From positions 1 through 38,896 of the IMG/VR virus record IMGVR_UViG_3300000116_000060: DNA of 38,896 nt; one strand, 5' to 3'. Each line of letters starts with the position of its first letter. Positions within the stretch are counted from its first letter, which is position 1. The notes under the pieces were generated by a model. The model searched no databases, was not told the origin of the DNA, and was given only the letters and a program-made list of their open reading frames with translations. Shown one piece after another: positions 14,968 through 20,268 of this stretch. A program made the translations under genes and the position numbers. Origin of the DNA: a virus.

Positions 14968-15089
14968 TTTTTTTTTATAAAATTTTTTTTTGGGGTAATC
15001 GTTTGAGAGAAACTGGGTGTAAAGGCCCTCCGCACTACCATAATCTATTTCGGGGGTTCGCATAAGTCAAAATCCGATCCGATGTAAAT

Positions 15090-15103
15090 CGAACAATTGT
15101 TCT
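15090..15103. repeat. Palindromic repeat, copy 1
   Basis: CGAACAATTGTTCT: the core of the dispersed palindrome with one mismatch in the right half. The outer arms are poorly kept. It sits just after a CCGATCCGAT motif that also accompanies copies near 16.7 and 18.2 kb. Confidence 0.75.
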
Positions 15104-15161
15104 AGGGTACCTACCACCATATCCCAGATAGTCCCTCACGCCCGATATTAGCGCCACCAAC

Positions 15162-15184
15162 AACCCGAACAATTGTTTTGGTTA
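15162..15184. repeat. Palindromic repeat, copy 2
   Basis: AACCCGAACAATT is followed by GTTTTGGTTA. The left half equals the family consensus. The right core is degraded to GTTTT, but the outer GGTTA arm still pairs with AACC. Confidence 0.8.
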
Positions 15185-15222
15185 GTATCCCTGCTTAGAA
15201 AACATAGCGCCAATGTGCGGGC

Positions 15223-15250
15223 AAAAAAAAGAGCGGGATAAAACCCGCTC
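15223..15250 (-). terminator. Rho-independent terminator after the amidoligase gene
   Basis: On the minus strand GAGCGGG-TTTTAT-CCCGCTC gives a perfect 7-bp stem followed by eight T. It lies 31 bases past the amidoligase stop codon and marks that gene as its own transcription unit. Confidence 0.92.
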
Positions 15251-15281
15251 AAATTTATTTATTGAGTTTTACTTGCGATCT

Positions 15282-16418
15282 TTATCTAGATCGCAAGTCG
15301 ATTATTCTATTCTGGAACCATTCGAAAACAGGGTCAGAAACACTTGCCCAAATTGACGCGCTACCAATTCTATTTTCTGGCATCAATCTTGGACCTGTGG
15401 GTTGGATTTCATACGACCTTACAATCTCGTATCCATTCAAGTGAGTGCCGTCCCCATAACGATTACCAAAGGTTGCTTGGTCGTATTGTATGACGGCTCG
15501 CGTCCTATCAAAATCCAATGTTTCTAACCTGTTTCTAATCTCTGTAATCTGTCTTCTAATATCGGCATCGGTTCCACCTGTGGCGTTCATAATTTCTTGC
15601 GTTGCCACACCACCACGTTGACGTGCCATCTCATACACAACACCAACCCTAGTTCCTCTTCTGAATGGTGCATTTTCTGGGGTAGTAATTGTAATTGGTT
15701 CACTTCCTATTTCAACTCTGTTATCCACAGTTTGTGCGACTAGGGTTAAAAGAAATTCTACCCAATGCGTGATCTTGTCTAGTTCTATTGTACCACTTGC
15801 TTGCCGAAATTCTATAGTGCCTTTTGAAGTCCAAGGTTGTAAGTTAATAACGCAATACTTTCCCATGGCATTGGCTATAAGCTCTTCTATAGTATCGCCA
15901 ACAATTGTTCTGGTTATGGGATTGGCCATATTGTGATTAGTTCTAGATGGTGGAAAAAAACCATTTATCGAAATTTGATTTAATTGATATCTTTCCATGA
16001 TATCTTTTACAGCAATTGCGTCCATTGGCTCTTCCAAACATTCTAATTTAAGAACGTCTATATTCCCATGCCTTTGCATACTTTGAATACATTGACCTGC
16101 AAATGTGACTAAATTAATATCATCTTTTATTTTGGCGTTACCTATATGAACATGCATACCGCAACTTCTATTTACTGTGGCACCTTTTCTTTGAGTTAGT
16201 TCTATTACGCTTTTGATGTAATCAATTGAGAACTGGTTATAAGGTAATGGTGGAAATGCAATTTCTAGATCTACACCTGTGGTGCCATCGGGTCCACAAG
16301 GTACGCCATTAATTCCTGCATCTATAAAAAACTGTGGAAAATCCTCCCAACTTAATCCTGTTCCTGTAAGTGAAAATTCTAGTTCTAATCCAAACAATCT
16401 GTTTTTAATATTTGTCAT
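15282..16418 (-). CDS. Amidoligase (COOH-NH2 ligase, glutamine-synthetase fold)
   Basis: A 378-aa enzyme of the Amidoligase_2 family. Visible motifs are FGLELEF at 9-15 (metal-binding glutamates E12 and E14), GVDLEIAFPPLP at 48-59, the signature CGMHVHIG at 86-93, and KYCVINLQ with GTIEFRQASGT at 187-210, whose R205 and E203 are expected to bind ATP/metal. Family knowledge: these ATP-dependent ligases join carboxyl and amino groups to make gamma-glutamyl or isopeptide links and often neighbour a gamma-glutamylcyclotransferase, as here at 16.8 kb. The substrate is unknown. The gene has its own promoter with an 18-bp palindrome, its own terminator and the leader GAGGAAACACAATG. The C-terminal 120 residues are helical and less familiar. 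Confidence 0.87.
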   Translation of the reverse strand: MTNIKNRLFGLELEFSLTGTGLSWEDFPQFFIDAGINGVPCGPDGTTGVDLEIAFPPLPYNQFSIDYIKSVIELTQRKGATVNRSCGMHVHIGNAKIKDDINLVTFAGQCIQSMQRHGNIDVLKLECLEEPMDAIAVKDIMERYQLNQISINGFFPPSRTNHNMANPITRTIVGDTIEELIANAMGKYCVINLQPWTSKGTIEFRQASGTIELDKITHWVEFLLTLVAQTVDNRVEIGSEPITITTPENAPFRRGTRVGVVYEMARQRGGVATQEIMNATGGTDADIRRQITEIRNRLETLDFDRTRAVIQYDQATFGNRYGDGTHLNGYEIVRSYEIQPTGPRLMPENRIGSASIWASVSDPVFEWFQNRIIDLRSR

Positions 16419-16461
16419 TGTGTTTCCTCATATATTTAGTGTTTTGCTAGGCGTTATTGCC

Positions 16462-16479
16462 TAACACCTTAAGGTGTTA
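16462..16479. promoter_or_regulatory. Perfect 18-bp palindrome, candidate operator of the amidoligase gene
   Basis: TAACACCTTAAGGTGTTA is a perfect palindrome 43-60 bases before the amidoligase ATG. It covers the -10 position expected 17 bases after a minus-strand TTGACT at 16502-16497. That layout fits a repressor site blocking RNA polymerase. The -10 itself (TAACAC) is weak, so activation is also possible. Confidence 0.5.
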
Positions 16480-16502
16480 CATGGGATTTAATGGGAAGTC
16501 AA
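16474..16502 (-). promoter_or_regulatory. Probable promoter of the amidoligase gene
   Basis: Minus-strand TTGACT (16502-16497) is followed after 17 bases by TAACAC (16479-16474), with five of six and three of six consensus matches. The transcript would begin inside or just after the 18-bp palindrome and give a leader of about 50 bases. Confidence 0.4.
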
Positions 16503-16601
16503 TAGATAAACACTATATTTCTATATTTATTTTACTTTTGTTTATTGGGTCAATAACGCTTACCTATTTGAGATCTCGCGTTTCCATTATAAGGAACGCG
16601 C

Positions 16602-16695
16602 ATATATATGTGTATGTATGTATATGTATATATGTATGTATATATGTATATATGTGTATTCCGATCCGATCCGATCCGATTCTCCGATCCGATCC
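16602..16695. repeat. TATATG microsatellite followed by CCGAT pentamer repeats
   Basis: About 58 bases of alternating TATATG/TATG units (16602-16659) are followed by four tandem CCGAT units (16661-16680), three other bases and two more CCGATC-type units, running straight into palindromic repeat copy 3. Simple repeats of this length are rare in phage DNA. The A/T tract would melt easily. Frames crossing it are low-complexity Ile/Tyr/Val runs and are not treated as coding. Confidence 0.85.
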
Positions 16696-16714
16696 CGAAC
16701 AATTGTTCGGCTTA
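16694..16714. repeat. Palindromic repeat, copy 3
   Basis: The core CGAACAATTGTTCG is perfect here, with arms CC on the left and GCTTA on the right. It lies between the CCGAT pentamers and the terminator of the cyclotransferase operon. Confidence 0.9.
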
Positions 16715-16722
16715 TTCTCCAG

Positions 16723-16751
16723 CAAAAAAAAGACCCAGCCGAAGCTGGGCC
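16723..16751 (-). terminator. Rho-independent terminator after the cyclotransferase gene
   Basis: On the minus strand GCCCAGC-TTCG-GCTGGGT is a 7-bp stem with a UUCG tetraloop, followed by C and eight T. It lies about 86 bases past the cyclotransferase stop, separating that operon from the amidoligase gene. Confidence 0.93.
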
Positions 16752-16836
16752 AGTTGAGGCGTTCTAGTGAAAAAAGATTAAAAGCATTATCGGAGTGGCG
16801 AACACACAAACCACCCCAATAATGTCAACGAGAAGT

Positions 16837-17250
16837 TTAAACTGATTGGACATATTTAAACCCCGCTTCTTCTGCCGCAAGTCTTAACGGTGTAGTATCA
16901 AGACCGAAATCCCTATATCCCTCGCCAATCATTCTATAATAACCGTGGCTCGGTGGTGATAGAGCTGTACTATCAACCATAAAATAACAAATCCATTTAT
17001 AGCTATTGATCTTCCTCCTGTTGTATAGGGTTGGGTAACCTTCGACCCGATCCAGTGAGCGCAAGCATTGCGTTGTAATTTTCCAGAGAACAACGGGAGC
17101 TACGCAGTCATCTTCAGGTACTAAGTCAGCAACCCCTCGGAAAACTAAGCGGTAGTTGGGGAGGTAAAACCCCCCCATCGGTTCAGCATCAGGGCAACGC
17201 GCCTTCATGGATTCTAAGTTCGTATTCATTCCATATGATAGATAATACAT
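16837..17250 (-). CDS. Gamma-glutamylcyclotransferase (AIG2/GGCT family)
   Basis: A 137-aa enzyme. I place the start at 17250, where ATG overlaps the upstream stop (TAATG) with GGGAGGG as ribosome site; a frame from 17265 would add five residues. Motifs: YLSYGMNTN at 3-11 (substrate-binding loop), RCPDAEPMG at 18-26, and LDRVEGYP at 66-73 with E70 as the expected catalytic glutamate, then LYNRR. GEGYRDFGL at 109-117 matches the C-terminal signature of phage members. Family knowledge: it releases 5-oxoproline from gamma-glutamyl amines. With the nearby amidoligase it suggests formation and cleavage of gamma-glutamyl links; the target is unknown. Confidence 0.88.
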   Translation of the reverse strand: MYYLSYGMNTNLESMKARCPDAEPMGGFYLPNYRLVFRGVADLVPEDDCVAPVVLWKITTQCLRSLDRVEGYPTLYNRRKINSYKWICYFMVDSTALSPPSHGYYRMIGEGYRDFGLDTTPLRLAAEEAGFKYVQSV

Positions 17251-17600
17251 TAACAGCCCTCCCAAAGTTCTTCCAAGACAGAATCTAAATCCATATAGTC
17301 ATGGTCGTAACTAGCAAATTGTGTTTCATTCCACCAATAACCCTCGACGGTTTTAGTTTTAGTATTGATCCAAATATTAGGGCCGCCAAAAGCAACGCAA
17401 ACCCTTGCACCTAGAAACTTTTTTTCACTTGAAACGATGTATTCAATGTCAAGCGCATCGGCTAGGTAATCGTACCCATCAACGTTCTCGCCATCATCGG
17501 ATGTATAGCCATTTTGTAAATCTTGTGCGATTGACTGAACATTATTTTGTAAGAAATTTGTTCTTACATTATTAGATGTTAATTTAACTGTATTTGTCAT
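17250..17600 (-). CDS. Conserved protein with GGPNIWI-type motif (116 aa)
   Basis: A 116-aa acidic protein. The C-terminal half contains FLGARVCVAFGGPNIWINTK, then TVEGYWWNET and a terminal LDSVLEELWEG. I recall a similar R-V-x-V-x-F-GGPN-[IV]-[YW]-I plus EGYWW pattern in small proteins of bacteria and phages but know no function. It is followed by the cyclotransferase through a TAATG stop-start overlap, so the two are co-translated. The leader AAGGAACACACACAATGACA resembles those of the amidoligase and 71-aa genes. A consensus promoter lies 34 bases upstream. Confidence 0.7.
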   Translation of the reverse strand: MTNTVKLTSNNVRTNFLQNNVQSIAQDLQNGYTSDDGENVDGYDYLADALDIEYIVSSEKKFLGARVCVAFGGPNIWINTKTKTVEGYWWNETQFASYDHDYMDLDSVLEELWEGC

Positions 17601-17633
17601 TGTGTGTGTTCCTTCTTATTTGTTTATAATCCT

Positions 17634-17662
17634 TTTATATCCCACCTTATCTATAGTGTCAA
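17634..17662 (-). promoter_or_regulatory. Strong sigma-70-type promoter for the 116-aa/cyclotransferase operon
   Basis: On the minus strand TTGACA (17662-17657) and TATAAA (17639-17634) are spaced by exactly 17 bases, the best promoter match in the window. It gives a short leader ending in AAGGAACACACACAATG. Confidence 0.82.
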
Positions 17663-17704
17663 GTATAAAAATGCAAAAAAACAAAAAAATATAAAAAGTT
17701 TCAT
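17651..17704 (-). CDS. Candidate 17-aa hydrophobic micropeptide
   Basis: A strong ribosome site, AAAGGAGGAGGCTT, immediately precedes an ATG at 17704 encoding MKLFIFFCFFAFLYLTL, ending at TAG 17651-17653. The peptide is a single membrane-spanning segment. The ORF overlaps the -35 box of the next promoter, so its transcription could interfere with or feed the cyclotransferase operon. A TATTAT box lies upstream. The poly-A composition of the plus strand may produce a Phe-rich frame by chance; the ribosome site is the main argument. Confidence 0.35.
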   Translation of the reverse strand: MKLFIFFCFFAFLYLTL

Positions 17705-17794
17705 AAGCCTCCTCCTTTATAATAGTCCCACAGTCTCCCACAAACAACGGACTGAGTCAACAGATAAAGTTCACCAGCAGCAACCGCAGCAGAC

Positions 17795-17825
17795 GATAAG
17801 AACACGCACAATTGTTCGGGTTATC
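17795..17825. repeat. Palindromic repeat, copy 4
   Basis: GATAA and TTATC flank the core CGCACAATTGTTCG, which has one substitution (A to C) in the left half. This extends the inverted repeat to the outer five bases. Confidence 0.8.
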
Positions 17826-17833
17826 TAGCAGCA

Positions 17834-17908
17834 GGTTACAATACAACAGGTTCGCAAAACGCAGCAGTCGGTTTCAATACAACAGGTTCACATAATACAG
17901 CAGTCGGC
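17834..17908 (+). pseudogene. Stranded fragment of tail-fibre-type repeats
   Basis: Two tandem 36-base units encode GYNTTGSQNAAV and GFNTTGSHNTAV, then G, in one plus-strand frame. This is the NTTG-x-x-NTA-x-G signature of the fibre repeats in the gene at the right edge (37989-38896, minus strand). Here the units are 12 residues, without the connecting residues of the intact fibre. The open frame starts after a stop at 17765-17767 and contains no ATG or ribosome site before the fragment; it is followed by palindromic DNA. It is best read as a relic or recombined piece of a fibre gene. Confidence 0.65.
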
Positions 17909-17919
17909 TGCTGCCAGGG

Positions 17920-17947
17920 AATAACACGAACAATTGTTCGACTTATT
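17920..17947. repeat. Palindromic repeat, copy 5
   Basis: A perfect core CGAACAATTGTTCG with AATAA on the left and TTATT on the right; only the two bases between core and arm (CA and AC) fail to pair. It starts immediately after the fibre-repeat fragment. Confidence 0.9.
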
Positions 17948-18016
17948 AAAACGCAGCCACGCAGCCGCCAGGGAAGAAATTTTTTTCCCCTGGGCTGCTG
18001 CGTTCCCCTGGGGGTT

Positions 18017-18038
18017 AACACGAACAATTGTTCGGCTT
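18017..18038. repeat. Palindromic repeat, copy 6
   Basis: A perfect core CGAACAATTGTTCG, left arm AACA, right arm GCTT. Confidence 0.9.
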
Positions 18039-18134
18039 GTGTCCCAGGCAGCCAGGCGCAGCCCGAATCCGATCCAGGCGCTGCTGGGTGCAGCCAGGCG
18101 TATATATGTATATATAGGGTATGCAGCCCGATAT

Positions 18135-18155
18135 CCCGAACAATTGTGGGGTTTA
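18135..18155. repeat. Palindromic repeat, copy 7
   Basis: CCCGAACAATTGT followed by GGGGTTTA: the left half and centre are intact, and the right half is altered but keeps a G-rich arm. Confidence 0.75.
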
Positions 18156-18189
18156 ATCCCGATTCCGATCCGATGCCCGATCCCGATGA

Positions 18190-18213
18190 TAACCCGAACA
18201 ATTCATCGGTTTA
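18190..18213. repeat. Palindromic repeat, copy 8
   Basis: TAACCCGAACAATT then CATCGGTTTA. The centre no longer reads as a palindrome, but AACCGA-type arms still pair, and a T-rich run follows on the plus strand, so this copy could also act as a weak terminator. Confidence 0.8.
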
Positions 18214-18261
18214 TTTTTTTGGCAGCCTGCTGCGCCCCGAATCTTCCCTGGCAGCGTCCCG

Positions 18262-18287
18262 ATAACCCGAACAATTTATCGGGTTAT
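18262..18287. repeat. Palindromic repeat, copy 9 (perfect 9-bp arms)
   Basis: ATAACCCGA and TCGGGTTAT are perfect inverted arms around ACAATTTA. The core palindrome is lost in the right half while the arms stay complementary, suggesting that hairpin formation matters. Confidence 0.88.
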
Positions 18288-18391
18288 GCCCAGGGGCTGC
18301 GGTTTTCCGAGCGGGAAAGTCCTCGTTAGAGGCACCCCCGACAGTTAAACTCCGATCCAGCAAGCTCTAGGATATAAATAGTTATAGGGAT

Positions 18392-18892
18392 TTATTGGAC
18401 TTTTGTGGTATTACCTGTTTTTTCGCTAGGTGTGATGTCGATCATTCTGTCTTTAGCACGATCCATGAACTCTTGGAGTTTAAGAGCTATGTCTTCTCGT
18501 GTCATAGCGTCGATATTCTCGTGCGTGACGTGGCTCCGATTGACCATAAGCCCCGTTACCTTCAAACGAAGCTCTTCAGCCTTTATAGCGGCAGAATAAT
18601 TACCCACATCCCAAGCCTCATCTCTGAGCCGTTGCATATCTCTGACGGATTTTGTGATGGTGACTCCGAATTTGCTTTCGAGTTCCATTCTCATTTCTTC
18701 GAGCCGTTCTTTTAATTTTGGCATATTGAGCAACTGGACTGCTGAGACATTTGCGTTCTTATACCCTGCCTCTCTTGCGGAGGCTGTTTGAGTTAGATCC
18801 TTGTGAACGTAGTTGTCCAGAAACTTTTGTTGCTGTGGTGTGATCCTACGTTCAGCTAATCCATTTTTTCTTGACTCACCAAATTTAGACAT
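18392..18892 (-). CDS. terS: Terminase small subunit
   Basis: A 166-aa protein from the ATG at 18892 (MSKFGESRKNGLAERRITPQ), which has AGGA upstream; a longer frame to 18955 has no ribosome site. ITPQQQKFLDNYVHKDLTQT, then ASAREAGYKN and the LLNMPKLKERLEEM segment, matches the Terminase_2-like helix-turn-helix domain that recognises the packaging site. A coiled helix region for oligomerisation follows (about 85-130). It lies 7.9 kb from the large subunit, next to the repeat cluster, so its recognition site may be in that cluster. It is the only minus-strand gene between the repeat cluster and the early operon. Confidence 0.82.
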   Translation of the reverse strand: MSKFGESRKNGLAERRITPQQQKFLDNYVHKDLTQTASAREAGYKNANVSAVQLLNMPKLKERLEEMRMELESKFGVTITKSVRDMQRLRDEAWDVGNYSAAIKAEELRLKVTGLMVNRSHVTHENIDAMTREDIALKLQEFMDRAKDRMIDITPSEKTGNTTKVQ

Positions 18893-19004
18893 TTTGTATC
18901 CTAAGCAATTTAATCCGACTGCCCCCACATCTATCATTCTGACAGCTATGGTCAATACTATTATGTCCCTCCTAATTCCTGCGGCTAATATTATAATTAC
19001 ATCA

Positions 19005-19040
19005 GGGGGGGTTGGGTATATACCCCCCCTTATAGGGGGG
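19005..19040. repeat. G7/C7/G6 hairpin element
   Basis: A run of seven G (19005-19011), the palindrome GGGTATATACCC (19014-19025) running into seven C (19023-19029), then six G (19035-19040). The C run can pair with either G run, giving two mutually exclusive hairpins. The G runs could also join a four-strand structure. It borders the TTGACGTA array. Confidence 0.8.
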
Positions 19041-19200
19041 TGACGTAGTTGACGTAAAATAAGTCATTGATTTTAAACGATTATTTACGTCAAATTGACT
19101 TTTTGACGTACTTGACGTAAATCGATAAGTCATTGATTTTGTTACATATTCTACGTTACGTCAACTACGTCAAGATTTGACGTGGTTTATTTTGACGTAA
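19041..19200. repeat. TTGACGTA array, candidate operator or iterons
   Basis: Eight or nine TTGACGTA-like octamers occur in both orientations in 160 bases. Paired forms are TGACGTAGTTGACGTAA at 19041-19057, TGACGTACTTGACGTAA at 19104-19120 and the exact reverse complement TTACGTCAACTACGTCA at 19156-19172. Single sites are at 19086-19093, 19177 and 19192. The first two pairs are each followed by ATAAGTCATTGATTTT, making a direct repeat of about 35 bases spaced by 63. The array lies in the divergent gap between the terminase small subunit and the early operon, so it is a good site for a phage regulator or initiator. Confidence 0.85.
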
Positions 19201-19206
19201 AATAAA

Positions 19207-19234
19207 TTGACACTAGGTATTGTGTTCCCATAAC
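19207..19234 (+). promoter_or_regulatory. Promoter candidate of the rightward early operon
   Basis: TTGACA (19207-19212) followed after 16 bases by CATAAC (four of six). It lies directly after the last TTGACGTA site; the -35 may share bases with that motif family. The transcript leader of about 70 bases ends in AGAGGTGTAAAATG. A TAGTAT box further down (about 19237) is an alternative -10. Confidence 0.5.
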
Positions 19235-19309
19235 GCATAGTATAGGATCGTCTTATTAGGGCAAAAAAAGGATACCTAAAACAATTAATTTTAACAGTAG
19301 AGGTGTAAA

Positions 19310-19534
19310 ATGCAATATCCAAAAGTGGTACAAAAAGATTTAGACAGGGCGGATGATATGGCCTCCCAAGTGTCAAGTAATAGCTTGGACTATTTCAATG
19401 GGGATATCTATCAAGATGCCTATCAAGATGCACTAATTAATATTGTGCAAGAAAAACACCATGAGTTTTATAGCTCTAAGGGTTTTGCATCGCAGAATGA
19501 TTATTATGTAAATATGTTAAATCAAGCTAAGTAA
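19310..19534 (+). CDS. Early-operon small protein (74 aa)
   Basis: A 74-aa acidic helical protein beginning MQYPKVVQKDLDRADDMASQ, with DIYQDAYQDALINIVQEKHH in the middle. AGAGGTG lies before the ATG. I recognise no family. It is the first gene of a nine-gene rightward operon of tiny ORFs, which in phages usually encodes early host-takeover or regulatory products; that role is inferred from position only. Confidence 0.65.
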   Translation: MQYPKVVQKDLDRADDMASQVSSNSLDYFNGDIYQDAYQDALINIVQEKHHEFYSSKGFASQNDYYVNMLNQAK

Positions 19535-19559
19535 TTTTAACAATGACAAAGGAAACACA

Positions 19560-19775
19560 ATGACACATAAAATTGACACTAATTTAGATCTACCAAGGCA
19601 CGGTTCTGCGGCTGATAGGGGTGCGGTTGATGCTTACTACGGTAGGGACATGGAGCCTCATTACTTCGAGGGTGGGACGTACTGTTCACCGAGGCGCACT
19701 GACTTAACTAATCAGGAGCTTATGGAGTATTTTGTTGGCTATAACGATTGTACAGATAGAAAGGATTGGGGATGA
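19560..19775 (+). CDS. Conserved phage protein with HGS...YYGR...GGTY pattern (71 aa)
   Basis: A 71-aa protein: LPRHGSAADRGAVDAYYGRD, then EPHYFEGGTYCSPRRTDLTN and ELMEYFVGYNDC. I recall a widespread family of small phage proteins with the order HGSPxDRGxADxYYGR, PH, G, a region of R and L, and Y-x-x-GY. Function unknown. The leader AAAGGAAACACAATGACA is nearly the same as that of the amidoligase gene on the other strand. Its stop overlaps the next start by four bases (ATGA). Confidence 0.75.
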   Translation: MTHKIDTNLDLPRHGSAADRGAVDAYYGRDMEPHYFEGGTYCSPRRTDLTNQELMEYFVGYNDCTDRKDWG

Positions 19776-20038
19776 GTATTAGTGTAGAAGATTGGCTAGG
19801 CAACCGTGGTCTCTTGGATGATAATTTTTACAAGGACAGCGCGATGAGCAAGCTTCGTCGGAACAAGATCCGAGGTGATTGGCTCTTTATTCAGTCTGAC
19901 GGTGGTTGGGGTGATGTAGAAGTCGAGGCTTATCAGTTAAGCAATATGTATGGGGAGTGCTACGATGCGTGGCCTTCCAAGGGTTTTAGTTGGTCAGCGG
20001 CTAACTTAGCAAAGAAAGTAGAGAGGTTAGAGGCATGA
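19772..20038 (+). CDS. Early-operon protein (88 aa)
   Basis: The start is taken at the ATG at 19772 (MSISVEDWLGNRGLLDDNFY), with AAGGATTGGGG just upstream; an in-frame TTG at 19766 is less likely. The protein has a basic patch KLRRNKIRGDW, a beta-like WLFIQSDGGWGDVEVEAY and a terminal helix AANLAKKVERLEA. No family recognised. It overlaps the previous stop (ATGA) and the next start (ATGA), so it is translationally coupled on both sides. Confidence 0.65.
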   Translation: MSISVEDWLGNRGLLDDNFYKDSAMSKLRRNKIRGDWLFIQSDGGWGDVEVEAYQLSNMYGECYDAWPSKGFSWSAANLAKKVERLEA

Positions 20039-20268
20039 ACGAAGTTAGATTAGTATTAAGTTCCGAGGACTATATTACGTTGTATTCTGAACTTGCAGAT
20101 CGAAGATTGAAAGCCTTAGATATTGTGTCGTTGGATGGTGTAATTTATGTTGAGGATGCTCAAGGAAACACTTCTTATTCCGATTGGGCGCAAGGTGAGT
20201 TTGATGACGAGTGCGTTATCATTGAGGATATTTTAGCAAACATGGGAATAGTACAGGAGAATGTGTAA
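20035..20268 (+). CDS. Early-operon acidic protein (77 aa)
   Basis: A 77-aa strongly acidic protein (MNEVRLVLSSEDYITLYSEL ... GVIYVEDAQGNTSYSDWAQG ... DECVIIEDILANMGI). The alternating beta/helix pattern suggests a compact alpha/beta domain; the negative surface is typical of phage proteins that mimic DNA or bind host proteins, but there is no direct evidence. It overlaps both neighbours (ATGA and TAATG). Confidence 0.6.
   Translation: MNEVRLVLSSEDYITLYSELADRRLKALDIVSLDGVIYVEDAQGNTSYSDWAQGEFDDECVIIEDILANMGIVQENV

Larger units (their letters stand above)
14968..15281. other. Convergent intergenic region with two palindromic repeats
   Basis: There is no credible ORF in this 314-base gap between the plus-strand beta-rich gene and the amidoligase gene. 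It starts with a T-rich tract (14968-14992) that could end rightward transcription. It carries two copies of the CGAACAATTGTTCG-type palindrome, a CCGATCCGAT motif at 15074 and a duplicated TAGCGCCA (about 15149 and 15206). It ends in a leftward terminator. Confidence 0.7.
17705..18391. other. Repeat-dense non-coding region
   Basis: A 687-base stretch, visibly richer in G+C than its neighbours, holding six palindromic repeats, a fragment of fibre-like coding repeats, CCGATCC motifs (18068, 18167, 18352) and a large imperfect hairpin (about 17949-18005, ACGCAG...CTGCGT arms around CCAGGG/CCCCTGG). Long open frames exist on both strands, but they cross the palindromes, recode them as repeated RTIVR-type peptides, lack ribosome sites and match nothing. 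I regard the region as non-coding: a candidate origin, packaging or recombination locus. Confidence 0.6.

Noticed and set aside
15900-15912. An eleventh palindrome copy inside the amidoligase gene (ACAATTGTTCTGG)
   Set aside because: It encodes the conserved-frame TRTIVG residues and lacks the CGA flank and arms, so it is best explained as coding sequence.
16457-16822. Open frames on both strands across the microsatellite (121 and 81 aa)
   Set aside because: They consist of Tyr/Ile/Val/Cys runs from the TATATG tract, and the minus frame crosses the terminator. No ribosome site.
17834-17908. Diversity-generating retroelement template repeat for the fibre gene
   Set aside because: No reverse transcriptase gene in the window and no adenine-specific mutation pattern can be shown; kept only as a fibre fragment.
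15090-18287. CRISPR array
   Set aside because: The repeats are palindromic with irregular spacing from about 50 to over 1000 bases and no uniform spacers; no cas1, cas2 or effector gene. The Cas4-like nuclease is a common stand-alone phage enzyme.
17836-18329. Two long overlapping open frames on opposite strands (121 and 131 aa) in the palindrome cluster
   Set aside because: They translate the palindromes into repeated RTIVR-type peptides, have no ribosome sites, overlap each other and match no family; GC-rich repeat DNA makes chance open frames likely.
18300-18391. Small RNA or tRNA-like element between copy 9 and the terminase small subunit gene
   Set aside because: Only a short CCTC/GAGG stem is visible; no cloverleaf, promoter or terminator supports an RNA gene.
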